DNA of 10,034 nt from an uncultured Campylobacter sp. Its GTDB lineage: Bacteria; Campylobacterota; Campylobacteria; Campylobacterales; Campylobacteraceae. Below, in pieces: positions 1-6,714 of the stretch (the first letter of the stretch is position 1; each line of letters opens with the position of its first letter). A model generated the notes under the pieces. That model searched no databases. It worked only from the letters and a program-made list of their open reading frames with translations, and was not told where the DNA came from. The stretch is taken from contig NZ_CALHXD010000097.1 of assembly GCF_938040115.1 (NCBI RefSeq), forward strand, positions 1 to 10,034. Direction: 5' to 3'. The position numbers and the translations under genes were made by a program.

Positions 1-3
1 ATC

Positions 4-717
4 TTAACATTCTAGCTTCTCCTTAAAAAATTTTTTATCGTAATATCTTTTATATACTCCCGCCACGTCTTTAAAGATCGTTGCTATTTCCTTCATTTGC
101 GTAGCGGACCTTAGCTCTCTTAGCGCCTTAACCAAAACATTGTTTAGCTCAACTAGCTTGATGATTATCTCTTGTTGCTCTGTATCAAATTTACAATAAT
201 CTCTTACCTTTTGTTCTGCGGTATCAATCTTAGAAATGTTATTTTCTATCATGCGCTCCAATGCATAATCTATCATTAAATTTAGATCGCACAAAATCTG
301 CAGATCCTCTTTGGAGTCTATAAAAATATAGAAAAATTTGCTGAAATTTTTGGCATCGGGAGCTTTAAATCTCAAGACCTTTTCGCCGCTAATAGACGAA
401 TAAGCAGATTTTAGATCCGGCAAATTTTCTACGCTTGATAGTTTTTTCTGCAAACTTTTCAATGACACAAAAAGACGGTTAATCGTTTCATTAAATTTAT
501 GACTTTTTTCCACTACTCTAGCTTCTAAAAAATCATCATCATTCATGCCTACGGGATAGACTAAGGCCGATTCCCATTTTGTATTCGAGTCGTACTGTTT
601 TGTATTGTTTTGATTTTTGTTCTTTGCAGATATATGAAAATCATATTTACTGAGGTATCTTCTTAGCGTGTACCCAGCAGTCACTAACGCTACTCCGCCT
701 ACAATGTATTTTATCAT
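4..717 (-). CDS. Membrane-anchored protein of unknown function
   Basis: I do not recognise a family for these 237 residues. The N-terminus has one short hydrophobic stretch (about residues 4-17, IVGGVALVTAGYTL) followed by RR and K, which fits a single inner-membrane anchor with the rest in the cytoplasm. Residues about 70-100 and 145-220 are charged and strongly helical, possibly coiled coil. The start is supported by AAGGAG a few bases upstream of the ATG (complement of 721-728). The gene is divergent from the replication gene, with the origin-like region between them, so it may be a plasmid backbone protein involved in maintenance, partitioning or mobilisation. That role is inferred from position only. 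The stop is TAA at the extreme left edge, so the gene is complete. Confidence 0.75.
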   Translation of the reverse strand: MIKYIVGGVALVTAGYTLRRYLSKYDFHISAKNKNQNNTKQYDSNTKWESALVYPVGMNDDDFLEARVVEKSHKFNETINRLFVSLKSLQKKLSSVENLPDLKSAYSSISGEKVLRFKAPDAKNFSKFFYIFIDSKEDLQILCDLNLMIDYALERMIENNISKIDTAEQKVRDYCKFDTEQQEIIIKLVELNNVLVKALRELRSATQMKEIATIFKDVAGVYKRYYDKKFFKEKLEC

Positions 718-778
718 TTTCGCTCCTTTAGTTTTAAATAATGATGGAAATTTAACATAAGAGAATGACAGGTTGAGT

Positions 779-845
779 CATAGAAAACATATTTTTATAG
801 TACCCGTATCAATGCTTTCTTAAAAACACATATACCATAGAAAAC
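779..845 (+). repeat. Direct repeat CATAGAAAAC, two copies
   Basis: CATAGAAAAC occurs at 779-788 and again at 836-845, 57 bases apart, upstream of the iterons. Each copy is followed within a few bases by a CATATT motif. It could be an accessory origin site or a protein-binding site. Confidence 0.4.
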
Positions 846-855
846 TTGCATATTG

Positions 856-907
856 ATGCCATTATAAAATCAATTTTCTAATACAAGCGCCTTTTTATAA
901 ATGGCAT
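856..907. repeat. Imperfect inverted repeat in the origin region
   Basis: ATGCCATTATAAAA at 856-869 is mirrored by TTTTATAAATGGCAT at 893-907, with one extra A in the right arm and a 23-base spacer. It lies directly upstream of the iterons and could form a cruciform or bind a dimeric regulator. Confidence 0.5.
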
Positions 908-926
908 TAAAATTTCAATATCACTC

Positions 927-1055
927 AAAATCTAGTTTTATTTTTTTGGAAAAACAATGATTCTTTGATAAAAAATAGTTTCATTTTTTGGGAAAAATTT
1001 TATGGTTCTGATAAAAAATAGTTTTATTTTTTGGGAAAATTCAGTGGCAAATAAG
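927..1055 (+). repeat. Three tandem 43-bp iterons
   Basis: Three units (927-969, 970-1012, 1013-1055) share the pattern TAGTTTTATTTTTTGGGAAAA. The TAG of the pattern falls at 933, 976 and 1019, exactly 43 bases apart. Units one and two also share the tail TTCT(TT)GAT at 961-969 and 1004-1012. Unit three is degenerate after GGGAAAAT. The array lies just upstream of the RepL-like gene, as expected for initiator-binding iterons that also autoregulate the initiator. Confidence 0.75.
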
Positions 1056-1101
1056 GGTAAAAAAAGTATATTTTTGAAAAAATAAATTACAGGGGAGTAT
1101 T

Positions 1102-1977
1102 ATGGCAAAAGAAATCGTTGACCTAGAAAAAGTTCGCTCCACAAGCGCGAGGCTTTACAATAGGACGCAAGAGATCGTCGATAGCCAAACTGGTGAAGTA
1201 AAGACGATAGTTACGAGTTTTTTGCAAAAAGAACAAACAAAAGATGCCTTTATTAAAGTTTTTGTAGAAAATTTGGATTTTTTAGTTGAAAATCTTTCAA
1301 ACAACGCCAGAACCGTATTTTTAGTAATGATAAAAAACGTAAATTATAAAAATATTTTTAAATACGATAGCGATTTCGTTAAATATTTTGAAGAGCGTAA
1401 AATTTTAGCCAAATCAAGCGTGTATCGCGCTCTAAAAGAGCTTGAGGATAAACAAGCTATTTTTAAAATCAGCGAAAACGACAAAGATAAATTTGATATA
1501 ATCGGCAAAAACTCTTTTATGTTAAATCCGCAAATCGTCGGTAAGGGCTCGATAAAGGATCTAAAGCAATTAAGGCAAACAACCGTTAAAACATTTAACT
1601 TTGAAACACTGGAAATGACAAAGGAAATTTTAACAGATGCGGCTTATGAGGGCTTTGATAAAGTTTTGGCAGCGCCAGATAGCTTTCAGGTAGATAGCGT
1701 CAAGCAGATTCAACATTCAGCCAACAAAAGCGAAACTGAGATTGTGATTTCAAAAAAACATGAAGAAGAAGATGAGATTATTGAAGTGGCTGCGCAAACC
1801 GATAATTCGCAACAATCAACGCAAAGCGCACAAGAAAATACTACTCCTAGCGGAATAGAGAGCGACATAGCCGACATCATGAAATTTGTCGGGGCATTTA
1901 AAGGTGATTTTAAAGGCGATTCAAAATCATTAAGAGCAGAAAAAGCAGACGAATTAAATCAAAAGGCAGAACAATGA
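1102..1977 (+). CDS. RepL-like plasmid replication initiator
   Basis: The 291-residue protein has the layout of RepL-type plasmid initiators. A short N-terminal strand segment carries SQTGEVKTIV (28-37). A winged helix-turn-helix follows at about 66-150, with AKSSVYRALKELEDKQAIFKI at its recognition helix and wing. The block ends with NSFMLNPQIVGKGS, which resembles the (Y/F)M(V/L)NP...KG signature of the family. After about residue 190 the protein becomes acidic and Q/S/E-rich, likely a disordered tail or a species-specific interaction region. The start has a strong AGGGGAG RBS at 1091-1097. Three 43-bp iterons lie immediately upstream and are the likely binding sites, so autoregulation is plausible. 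The PIN gene overlaps its stop. The family match is from memory of the motif layout. A related wHTH initiator family is the main alternative. Confidence 0.7.
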   Translation: MAKEIVDLEKVRSTSARLYNRTQEIVDSQTGEVKTIVTSFLQKEQTKDAFIKVFVENLDFLVENLSNNARTVFLVMIKNVNYKNIFKYDSDFVKYFEERKILAKSSVYRALKELEDKQAIFKISENDKDKFDIIGKNSFMLNPQIVGKGSIKDLKQLRQTTVKTFNFETLEMTKEILTDAAYEGFDKVLAAPDSFQVDSVKQIQHSANKSETEIVISKKHEEEDEIIEVAAQTDNSQQSTQSAQENTTPSGIESDIADIMKFVGAFKGDFKGDSKSLRAEKADELNQKAEQ

Positions 1978-2378
1978 AAGTATTTTTTGACCTAAATATC
2001 ATCATAGATATTATCGATACAGATAGGATAAATAACAAAAAGGCCGTTGCTTTGATGCAAAATCTAATGCGAAAACAAGATACTATCGTCATTAGCGAAG
2101 ATAGTATTAGCACGCTTTATTATAATTTGCGCCATTCTCAACAAAAGCAACTTATACTTCTAAATTTCTTAGAAGTCATTACTCAAAAATGGTGCGTATC
2201 TCCGTTTGGAATAGAAGGTATAAAAAAGGCCATTAAGTATTCTAAAAACTCAAACTCTGATCTTGAAAATGCGCTACAATACTTTTGTGCAGACAAAGAA
2301 GGCTGCGAAGTAATATATACTAGCGATAAAAACTTTCCTAAAATCGCTATAGCAATCAAAGATTATGATGAAAATTAA
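1974..2378 (+). CDS. PIN-domain ribonuclease, VapC-like
   Basis: At 134 residues this is the normal length for a single PIN domain. The acidic residues fit the fold: D6 in MKVFFDLNIIID, E42 in SEDSIST, D96/E98 in SDLENALQYF, and D118 in IYTSDKNF. The last two blocks match the usual D-x-E-[DN]-A-L-Q-Y...T-x-D-K-x-F pattern of PIN proteins, with N in place of the second D. PIN proteins of this type are Mg/Mn-dependent RNases and often toxins. The ATG overlaps the TGA of the RepL-like gene (ATGA at 1974-1977), so translation is probably coupled and no separate RBS is needed. No small antitoxin gene is visible beside it. Either the neutraliser lies elsewhere or this is not a classical toxin-antitoxin pair. 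Confidence 0.8.
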   Translation: MKVFFDLNIIIDIIDTDRINNKKAVALMQNLMRKQDTIVISEDSISTLYYNLRHSQQKQLILLNFLEVITQKWCVSPFGIEGIKKAIKYSKNSNSDLENALQYFCADKEGCEVIYTSDKNFPKIAIAIKDYDEN

Positions 2379-2383
2379 AATTG

Positions 2384-2420
2384 TGGGAAAAATTTTACCA
2401 GCAGAGATAAATTTTTCCCA
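2384..2420. repeat. Inverted repeat of the iteron core, downstream of the PIN gene
   Basis: TGGGAAAAATTTTA at 2384-2397 is mirrored by TAAATTTTTCCCA at 2408-2420 with a 10-base loop. It begins only 6 bases after the PIN stop codon. No T-run follows, so a classical terminator is unlikely. A binding site for the initiator, or a transcript-end hairpin, is more plausible. Confidence 0.6.
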
Positions 2421-2430
2421 GAGAGAAAAC

Positions 2431-2455
2431 CATTTTTCCCATACCTGGGAAAATG
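2431..2455. repeat. Second inverted repeat of the iteron core
   Basis: CATTTTTCCCA at 2431-2441 is mirrored by TGGGAAAATG at 2446-2455 with a 4-base loop and one unpaired base. Together with the hairpin at 2384-2420 it places four GGGAAAA cores in alternating orientation within 72 bases. Confidence 0.55.
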
Positions 2456-2562
2456 CAAAATGTGCTCTAGAAACGATTCTACAGTGGCTGGAGACTATTT
2501 TTTTTATATAAATTCCCTTCTTTATCTATTCTTTTTTTAGAGTTTGCCTTTAAATAGGTAAA

Positions 2563-2583
2563 TCAAAAGTTAATAACTTTTGA
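2563..2583. repeat. 21-bp perfect palindrome
   Basis: TCAAAAGTTA at 2563-2572 and TAACTTTTGA at 2574-2583 are exact inverted copies around a single central A. This is the form expected of an operator for a dimeric DNA-binding protein or of a cruciform element. There is no adjacent gene start, so the partner is unknown. Confidence 0.5.
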
Positions 2584-2593
2584 ACTTTTATTG

Positions 2594-2633
2594 TTGTGCA
2601 CATATTTTTTTCATTCTGAAAAAAATAGCACAA
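2594..2633. repeat. Stem-loop with 15-bp stem
   Basis: TTGTGC (2594-2599) pairs with GCACAA (2628-2633), and TATTTTTTT (2603-2611) pairs with AAAAAAATA (2619-2627). There is a 3-base bulge on the left and a 7-base loop. It is AT-rich and not followed by a T-run on the plus strand. Confidence 0.4.
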
Positions 2634-2810
2634 AAATACAACTCCAAAAAATAAAAATCTCTACCTATGTTTTTGTTAATAATTTATTAAATTTTTGTGT
2701 CTTATGTTGATAGCATTGGAATATTAAAAAGCGAGTTTTTATTTTAAATTAAATTTCTAGGCGACGTTAAAGTTTTTATTGGGTTGTCAATTCTATAGAT
2801 AAAAATTTCT

Positions 2811-2940
2811 TTTTTTGGGAATATTTATATTGATATGGAAAAAAATTGTTTTTTTCTCTGGGAAAAAATGTTTTTATTTCAAAATTTGGATAGTATTTTA
2901 TTTTTTATAAGATAAATTGATTTATTTTTTGGGATATTAT
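2811..2940 (+). repeat. Dispersed iteron-core boxes
   Basis: TTTTTTGGGA (2811-2820), CTGGGAAAAAATG (2858-2870) and TTTATTTTTTGGGATATT (from 2921) repeat the TTTTTTGGGA core of the 43-bp iterons. Their spacing is irregular, unlike the array at 927-1055, so this may be a decayed array or a set of single binding sites. Confidence 0.4.
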
Positions 2941-3016
2941 TATTTTTTGAAATGTTATAGTTTTAAGAAATATCAGCTGTAATAATGTGTGGTTCTGATG
3001 CAATATAGATGTTTTT

Positions 3017-3033
3017 TAAATTTATGGTATAAT
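3017..3033 (+). promoter_or_regulatory. Extended -10 promoter-like box
   Basis: TAAATTTATGGTATAAT ends in a perfect extended -10 (TGGTATAAT, hexamer 3028-3033) after an AT-rich upstream stretch, as in Campylobacter sigma-70 promoters. Transcription would run rightwards into the 3' end of the large minus-strand gene, antisense to it. The same box occurs at four other places in the window. Confidence 0.4.
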
Positions 3034-3038
3034 CTTTT

Positions 3039-3062
3039 AGACGCGTAAAAGAATTAGCGTCT
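3039..3062. repeat. Small hairpin after the large gene
   Basis: AGACGC (3039-3044) pairs with GCGTCT (3057-3062) across a 12-base loop, directly beyond the stop codon of the 1145-residue gene. On the minus strand it could be a weak 3'-end structure. Only short U-runs follow, so I do not call it a terminator. Confidence 0.35.
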
Positions 3063-3064
3063 GT

Positions 3065-6000
3065 CTAATAACCACGATCTAGCTCGTTACGATACGCCGC
3101 CTTTACCTCAAAGCTCATGCCTTTTAGCCTTGCCGCATCGCCCGTGCCTGCTAGCTCCTCTAGCGCGCTTTGCTTTACGGGGATATTATCTATCTGCGAT
3201 TTTGCGTATGCGTCTACTCTTAGGCTTCCATCCTCTGCAATATCGACGAAAAATCTCTTTTTATCCCCGTCTTTGCCGATCTTGTCAAAGTAAATTTTGC
3301 TTTCATTGATTACTTTAAAGTCCGCGTTTTTGATATCGTTTTTTAGGACGGCTAGCTGTTTATCGCTTAGATTTACGCTTTTGCCGAGCTCTTGGGTAGT
3401 TATCTCTTTCGTATCAAATTTACTTATCAACCCGTCTTTAAAATTTGAGTCGTTAAAACTCTCTTTTCTCATCGCCGCTATACTCTCATCTAGCTCACGC
3501 TCGACATTTGGATGCTTTGCTATGATATCTTCAGGCTTAGGTAGATTGCTTGCGGCATCGTCTAAATTTTGTGGTATAATAGTCTCATGCCCGGTTTCGG
3601 AAGAAAAATTCTCTCCGATAGCTTTTTTGCTCCGAGCGGAGTTGATCCCCTCGCTCGGTCGGGCTTTTAAAGACTTATCATACGAACTAACGATCCAATA
3701 CGGCGTTTCTTTGCCTAGCCAATTATCCTTAAGCCCCACGATTTCATCGCCTAGCTTGATGTTTGGCCTACCTTTTTCGTCAAAATAAAATTTTCCGTCC
3801 CGTATTATCTCGTCAAGCCTATCCATGACTTCAGGGTGGAACCTTTTTATTTTGGCTAGCCCCCAACCGTCGCTTCTACCGGTCCCGGCTTCGCCCCACG
3901 GCAAAGTTATATCCCCCAAGTCGTCACGGTAAAACGCCCCCGCGACTTGCCCCTGCTCTTCGGCTAACAATTTCTGCACGGCTCCTTTGCCGTTATGATA
4001 AAACTCGGCATAGTTTTCGCCGAATTCTTTAATAGGCGTTATGCCGTTTATTTTTTCTATCTCGCCTCTTATTTTCTTTATGCCTTTGTCGGAAAAACTT
4101 TTTGCGGTATTGGTTAGATTTTCATAAAGCTTTGGAGCGACTTTTCTTAATGCTACGGCCGCAGCCTTACTCCCCGCAAGCCCCGTCAAAAACCCCGCAG
4201 CGAATCTCTCAGGGCTAAAATTTCCGTCCTCGTCGATAGAATTTAGCGTGCCGGCGACTAGGCCGCTGCCTAGATGAACATTTGAGTTTGCCGCATGAAA
4301 TTTTAAATTTTGCTCTCTTGTGGCCGGAATGGTCTTATTCTTGAGTATCTCATTTAGCTCCTTATGTGCGCCATTTAATATTTCATGATATTGGGGCTTT
4401 AGCGGACTTATTTTGGGCATTACGTCCTTCATTGATGGAAAATCAAATTCTCGCCCATACTTAAATCTATCCCTTATCATAACTCCCATAAACTCGTTTT
4501 TAGTTTCCGCTTCTTTTAGGTTATATTTTTTAATAACAGCATTTAACTTATCGAGCCAACCCTCTTTGCCAAGATTGTTTTCGTTGATAAAATTTAGCTT
4601 TGCATTTATAGCATCGTCGATAGTAAATCTGCGAGCTACCTCGTTATTGCCTCCTCCTTGTTTTTCCACCACTTGCTCGCCTGCAGCTGCGGCATCATTT
4701 GCGCCATCTGCTTTAGCGGCTGATCGCTGCTCCATTTGCCCATCGCTCTGGGCTGGCCGCTTTGTCTGGCTAGCATTTGCAGTATCCCGTCGGCCTTGGC
4801 GTAGTATTTGCTCATCGCCGCTTTGTCGTCCGCCTGCTCGGCTTGCATTATCGCCGATACTAGAAACGCTATCTCGTAGTCCGTTAGCTTCTTTTTCATT
4901 GACTAAATTTCCTTTTTGGCTATAATCTATAAAATTTCTATCACTGTAATAATCAAAAACCTTTTTTCCGTCGTTGTATTCGTCTATCACCACTCTAAAA
5001 TTTACGCCGTTTTTGTTTAAATCGTAGGCGTATCTTATCTTATTGTCGAATTGTTCGAAACTATCGTCCGCTATCTTCCCGCCGCGAACAACCTCCATAA
5101 AATTTAATAGTTCGTTGTCGGTTAATCCGCCGGTTTTTTCTACGCCCGAGTGCTTGATCATTATTTTTCTCGCGCCTGCGTTTCTGCTGCCTTGTTCTAG
5201 CGAATATAAATCGTTTAGATCTCTTCCTTGTAGCGTTATTTTGTCTTTATTGCCGATAAATACGTCGTATACGCTCTTTTGCTCGCTGTTTAACTTCTCT
5301 ACGTCGATTTTGCTTACAAGTCTTTCCCTAGCTACACTTAATTTATCGTTTTTTAAGCCGCCCTGTTCTATACTAGTTTCATTGGGGCGGATCATAGCGT
5401 GTTGGCTATACGCCCCTTCATCGTTTGATAGCTCCTTTTCTTTTATACTTATTTCGCTTGCTTCGTTTTTCGCTCTTATCTGGCTTGCTACTTGCTTTTG
5501 TATCTGCGCTTCATACGCCTCTGCAACCTTGCCGTTTGCGTAGTCTTTGGCGATGTTTATATCTTTTTTTGCGTAGGCTTGCGTAAAAGCCTGCGCGCTC
5601 TCGTCCGAAAAACCTCTTTGCTTTAGCCTTGCGGCGTAAATTTCTGGAGTATAGGCCTGCGCCGCGATATCTTTTTCAAGCGCATAAAATATCCCTTGTC
5701 CTGCAAGTCTAGGATCTACGTCCGCCCCGCCATTGTAAGCTCTAGTGTAGTTTATCTCGTCCGCGCTGGGTTTAAATTTAGCGTTGATTAGCTCCCTCGT
5801 CGCGCTTGCGGACATACCTTGTTTTTGATATTCGTTGATAGCTCTTTGAGTGTCTGCGTATCTTACGGCCGATTGTTCGCGGGCATTATTTAGGCTAGTT
5901 TTAGCCGCTTCTATTTGCTCGCCGTATGCTTTAGCGTAGTCTCTTTGGTTCTCAAAGTTTTTAAATTTGACTATGTCCGCATAAGTATCCTCGTCCACAA

Positions 6001-6502
6001 AGTCGCTTTTTTCTTTGCCTTGCGCGGCTTCTTTAACTACCCTTGCCGCCGTGGCTTCGTCCAGTCCCGCTTCGCCGGTCGCAAACTCTCGCGCGGTCAT
6101 CGTCTGAGCGGGCGAGCCCTTCGTAGCGTAGTCTCGTTGTGAGCACTCTGCGTGAAGCAAAGGCTCGTCCTTGCGGGCAGGGATTTTATCCCCTGTACGA
6201 TGATATGCTCCGCTCATTTGCTCCCGCTCGGACGCAAAACTATTTACGTCCTCTATGTGTGCTCGCTCACCTTCTATTTTGTTTTTAGCCATTACCTCGC
6301 TTGCTACCCGCTCCTCGTGCGTTTGCGCCGCTAGCGTATCGGTTAGCCAGCTATGCTCTATGCCTTTGACTTCAGATGTACCGATCATACTTAGTATCGG
6401 CGTTTCGTCCGCGCCTATTAAAATGATTTTGTCGTAGACCGAAGGTTTTAAGCCTTGTCTAGATGTTGCAGGGGCTTGATAGCCCGTACTTGTGATTGCC
6501 AT
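3065..6502 (-). CDS. Mosaic polyvalent protein: capsid N-arm plus two PBECR-like nuclease domains
   Basis: This is a 1145-residue multi-domain protein. Residues 1-58 (MAITSTGYQAPATSRQGLKP, then PSVYDKIILIGADETPILSM) resemble the start of SU10-family (DUF5309) major capsid proteins. Residues 60-390 are charged and helical. Residues 400-527 form a PBECR-type nuclease domain (IMIKHSGVEKTGGL, EVVRGGKIADDSF, NFRVVIDEYNDGKK, YYSDRNF). Residues 528-625 are an R/S/A/G-rich linker that overlaps another reading frame. Residues 730-795 hold GTLNSIDEDGNF...GLAGSKAA. Residues 825-945 form a second barnase/colicin E5-like nuclease domain (NYAEFYHNGKGAVQKLLAEE, QVAGAFYRDDLGDITLPWGE, GWGLAKIKRFHPEV). Residues 975-979 are IIPQN, and the C-terminal 165 residues are unrecognised. 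AAGGAG lies 5 bases before the ATG (complement 6508-6513). PBECR domains are predicted RNases of phage/plasmid polyvalent proteins. Whether the chimera is active is unknown. Confidence 0.75.
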   Translation of the reverse strand: MAITSTGYQAPATSRQGLKPSVYDKIILIGADETPILSMIGTSEVKGIEHSWLTDTLAAQTHEERVASEVMAKNKIEGERAHIEDVNSFASEREQMSGAYHRTGDKIPARKDEPLLHAECSQRDYATKGSPAQTMTAREFATGEAGLDEATAARVVKEAAQGKEKSDFVDEDTYADIVKFKNFENQRDYAKAYGEQIEAAKTSLNNAREQSAVRYADTQRAINEYQKQGMSASATRELINAKFKPSADEINYTRAYNGGADVDPRLAGQGIFYALEKDIAAQAYTPEIYAARLKQRGFSDESAQAFTQAYAKKDINIAKDYANGKVAEAYEAQIQKQVASQIRAKNEASEISIKEKELSNDEGAYSQHAMIRPNETSIEQGGLKNDKLSVARERLVSKIDVEKLNSEQKSVYDVFIGNKDKITLQGRDLNDLYSLEQGSRNAGARKIMIKHSGVEKTGGLTDNELLNFMEVVRGGKIADDSFEQFDNKIRYAYDLNKNGVNFRVVIDEYNDGKKVFDYYSDRNFIDYSQKGNLVNEKEANGLRDSVSSIGDNASRAGGRQSGDEQILRQGRRDTANASQTKRPAQSDGQMEQRSAAKADGANDAAAAGEQVVEKQGGGNNEVARRFTIDDAINAKLNFINENNLGKEGWLDKLNAVIKKYNLKEAETKNEFMGVMIRDRFKYGREFDFPSMKDVMPKISPLKPQYHEILNGAHKELNEILKNKTIPATREQNLKFHAANSNVHLGSGLVAGTLNSIDEDGNFSPERFAAGFLTGLAGSKAAAVALRKVAPKLYENLTNTAKSFSDKGIKKIRGEIEKINGITPIKEFGENYAEFYHNGKGAVQKLLAEEQGQVAGAFYRDDLGDITLPWGEAGTGRSDGWGLAKIKRFHPEVMDRLDEIIRDGKFYFDEKGRPNIKLGDEIVGLKDNWLGKETPYWIVSSYDKSLKARPSEGINSARSKKAIGENFSSETGHETIIPQNLDDAASNLPKPEDIIAKHPNVERELDESIAAMRKESFNDSNFKDGLISKFDTKEITTQELGKSVNLSDKQLAVLKNDIKNADFKVINESKIYFDKIGKDGDKKRFFVDIAEDGSLRVDAYAKSQIDNIPVKQSALEELAGTGDAARLKGMSFEVKAAYRNELDRGY
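3563..3580 (+). promoter_or_regulatory. Promoter-like box antisense within the large gene
   Basis: TAAATTTTGTGGTATAAT (hexamer 3575-3580) is a near-perfect extended -10 on the plus strand. On the coding strand it encodes IIPQNL. Its DNA sequence matches boxes at 3017, 7038, 7968 and 8897, two of which lie outside any intact reading frame. Confidence 0.35.
4636..4899 (-). pseudogene. Small gene fragment embedded out of frame in the large gene
   Basis: An 87-residue reading frame lies inside the 1145-residue gene on the same strand in another frame. It begins MKKKLTDYEIAFLVSAIMQA and runs through KAAMSKYYAKADGILQML to ASKWWKNKEE. Its composition (mixed hydrophobic and charged helices, many Met, two Trp) looks like a genuine protein. 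The large gene's own translation of this stretch is the R/S/A/G/D-rich filler typical of an out-of-frame read. An AAGGA sits 10 bases before its ATG (complement 4910-4914). The simplest reading is that a small phage or plasmid gene with its RBS was inserted here, and the effector reads through it in the wrong frame. Its last residues (about EAITR) probably belong to the host gene. It may or may not be translated. I do not recognise its family. Confidence 0.45.
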
Positions 6503-6563
6503 AATTGCTCCTTTTTGTATGGTTTAGGGCAATTATCGCTCAAGGTGCAGTCCTAAATCTACC

Positions 6564-6663
6564 TAGTTTTTGGGAAAATTAGAGGAAAATAGTGTCAAAA
6601 TTTGCATAATTTGGGAAAAATAGAAAAAAATAGCCAAAAAATACGGCAATTTTTGGGAAAATA
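6564..6663 (+). repeat. Degenerate iteron-like array upstream of the mosaic gene
   Basis: Three copies of the iteron core, TAGTTTTTGGGAAAATT (6564-6580), AATTTGGGAAAAATA (6608-6622) and CAATTTTTGGGAAAATA (6647-6663), have their GGG at 6572, 6613 and 6655, so they are 41 and 42 bases apart. This nearly equals the 43-bp period of the origin array. They occupy the 5' flank of the 1145-residue gene, where its promoter should be. Confidence 0.55.
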
Positions 6664-6677
6664 GGGGGCGCCCCCTA
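6662..6677. repeat. 16-bp GC-rich perfect palindrome
   Basis: TAGGGGGCGCCCCCTA is an exact palindrome in an otherwise AT-rich spacer, touching the third iteron-like box. It may be an operator, a recombination site or the core of a hairpin after the zinc-ribbon gene, whose stop is about 38 bases away. Confidence 0.5.
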
Positions 6678-6714
6678 AATAGAGAATTTGATTGTTAAGT
6701 TTCGTTGCTTTGTA

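Larger units (their letters stand above)
718..1101. other. Origin-like intergenic region
   Basis: This gene-free stretch separates two divergent genes. It is very AT-rich and contains a direct repeat, a long inverted repeat and three tandem 43-bp repeats directly upstream of a replication initiator gene. That layout is typical of iteron-controlled plasmid origins. No clear DnaA box was identified by eye. The assignment as origin is inference from layout. Confidence 0.6.
2379..3064. other. Non-coding AT-rich region with GGGAAAA boxes and hairpins
   Basis: I see no credible gene in these 686 bases. The region is extremely AT-rich and contains several copies, in both orientations, of the iteron core (T)GGGAAAA. 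It also has two hairpins built from that core, a 21-bp palindrome, a long stem-loop and, at its right end, a promoter-like box followed by a short hairpin. TGGTTCTGAT at 2990-2999 repeats a 10-mer found in iteron unit two (1003-1012). It could be a second origin element, an incompatibility region or a decayed copy of the origin. Confidence 0.5.

Noticed and set aside
927..1055. CRISPR array
   Set aside because: The 43-bp units are contiguous with no unique spacers, lie beside a replication gene, and no cas gene is present.
3297..3788. Long plus-strand open frame opposite the C-terminal part of the mosaic gene
   Set aside because: Ser/Leu/Phe-rich translation typical of the antisense of a Lys/Glu/Asp-rich gene, no RBS, and the minus strand has recognisable domains there.
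5043..5543. Plus-strand open frame opposite the first nuclease domain
   Set aside because: Antisense shadow with biased composition. The minus-strand domain has a clear paralogue at 7967-8446.
6661..6680. GC palindrome as a rho-independent terminator for the zinc-ribbon gene
   Set aside because: The perfect palindrome has no loop and no T-run follows on the minus strand. An operator or recombination site is equally likely.
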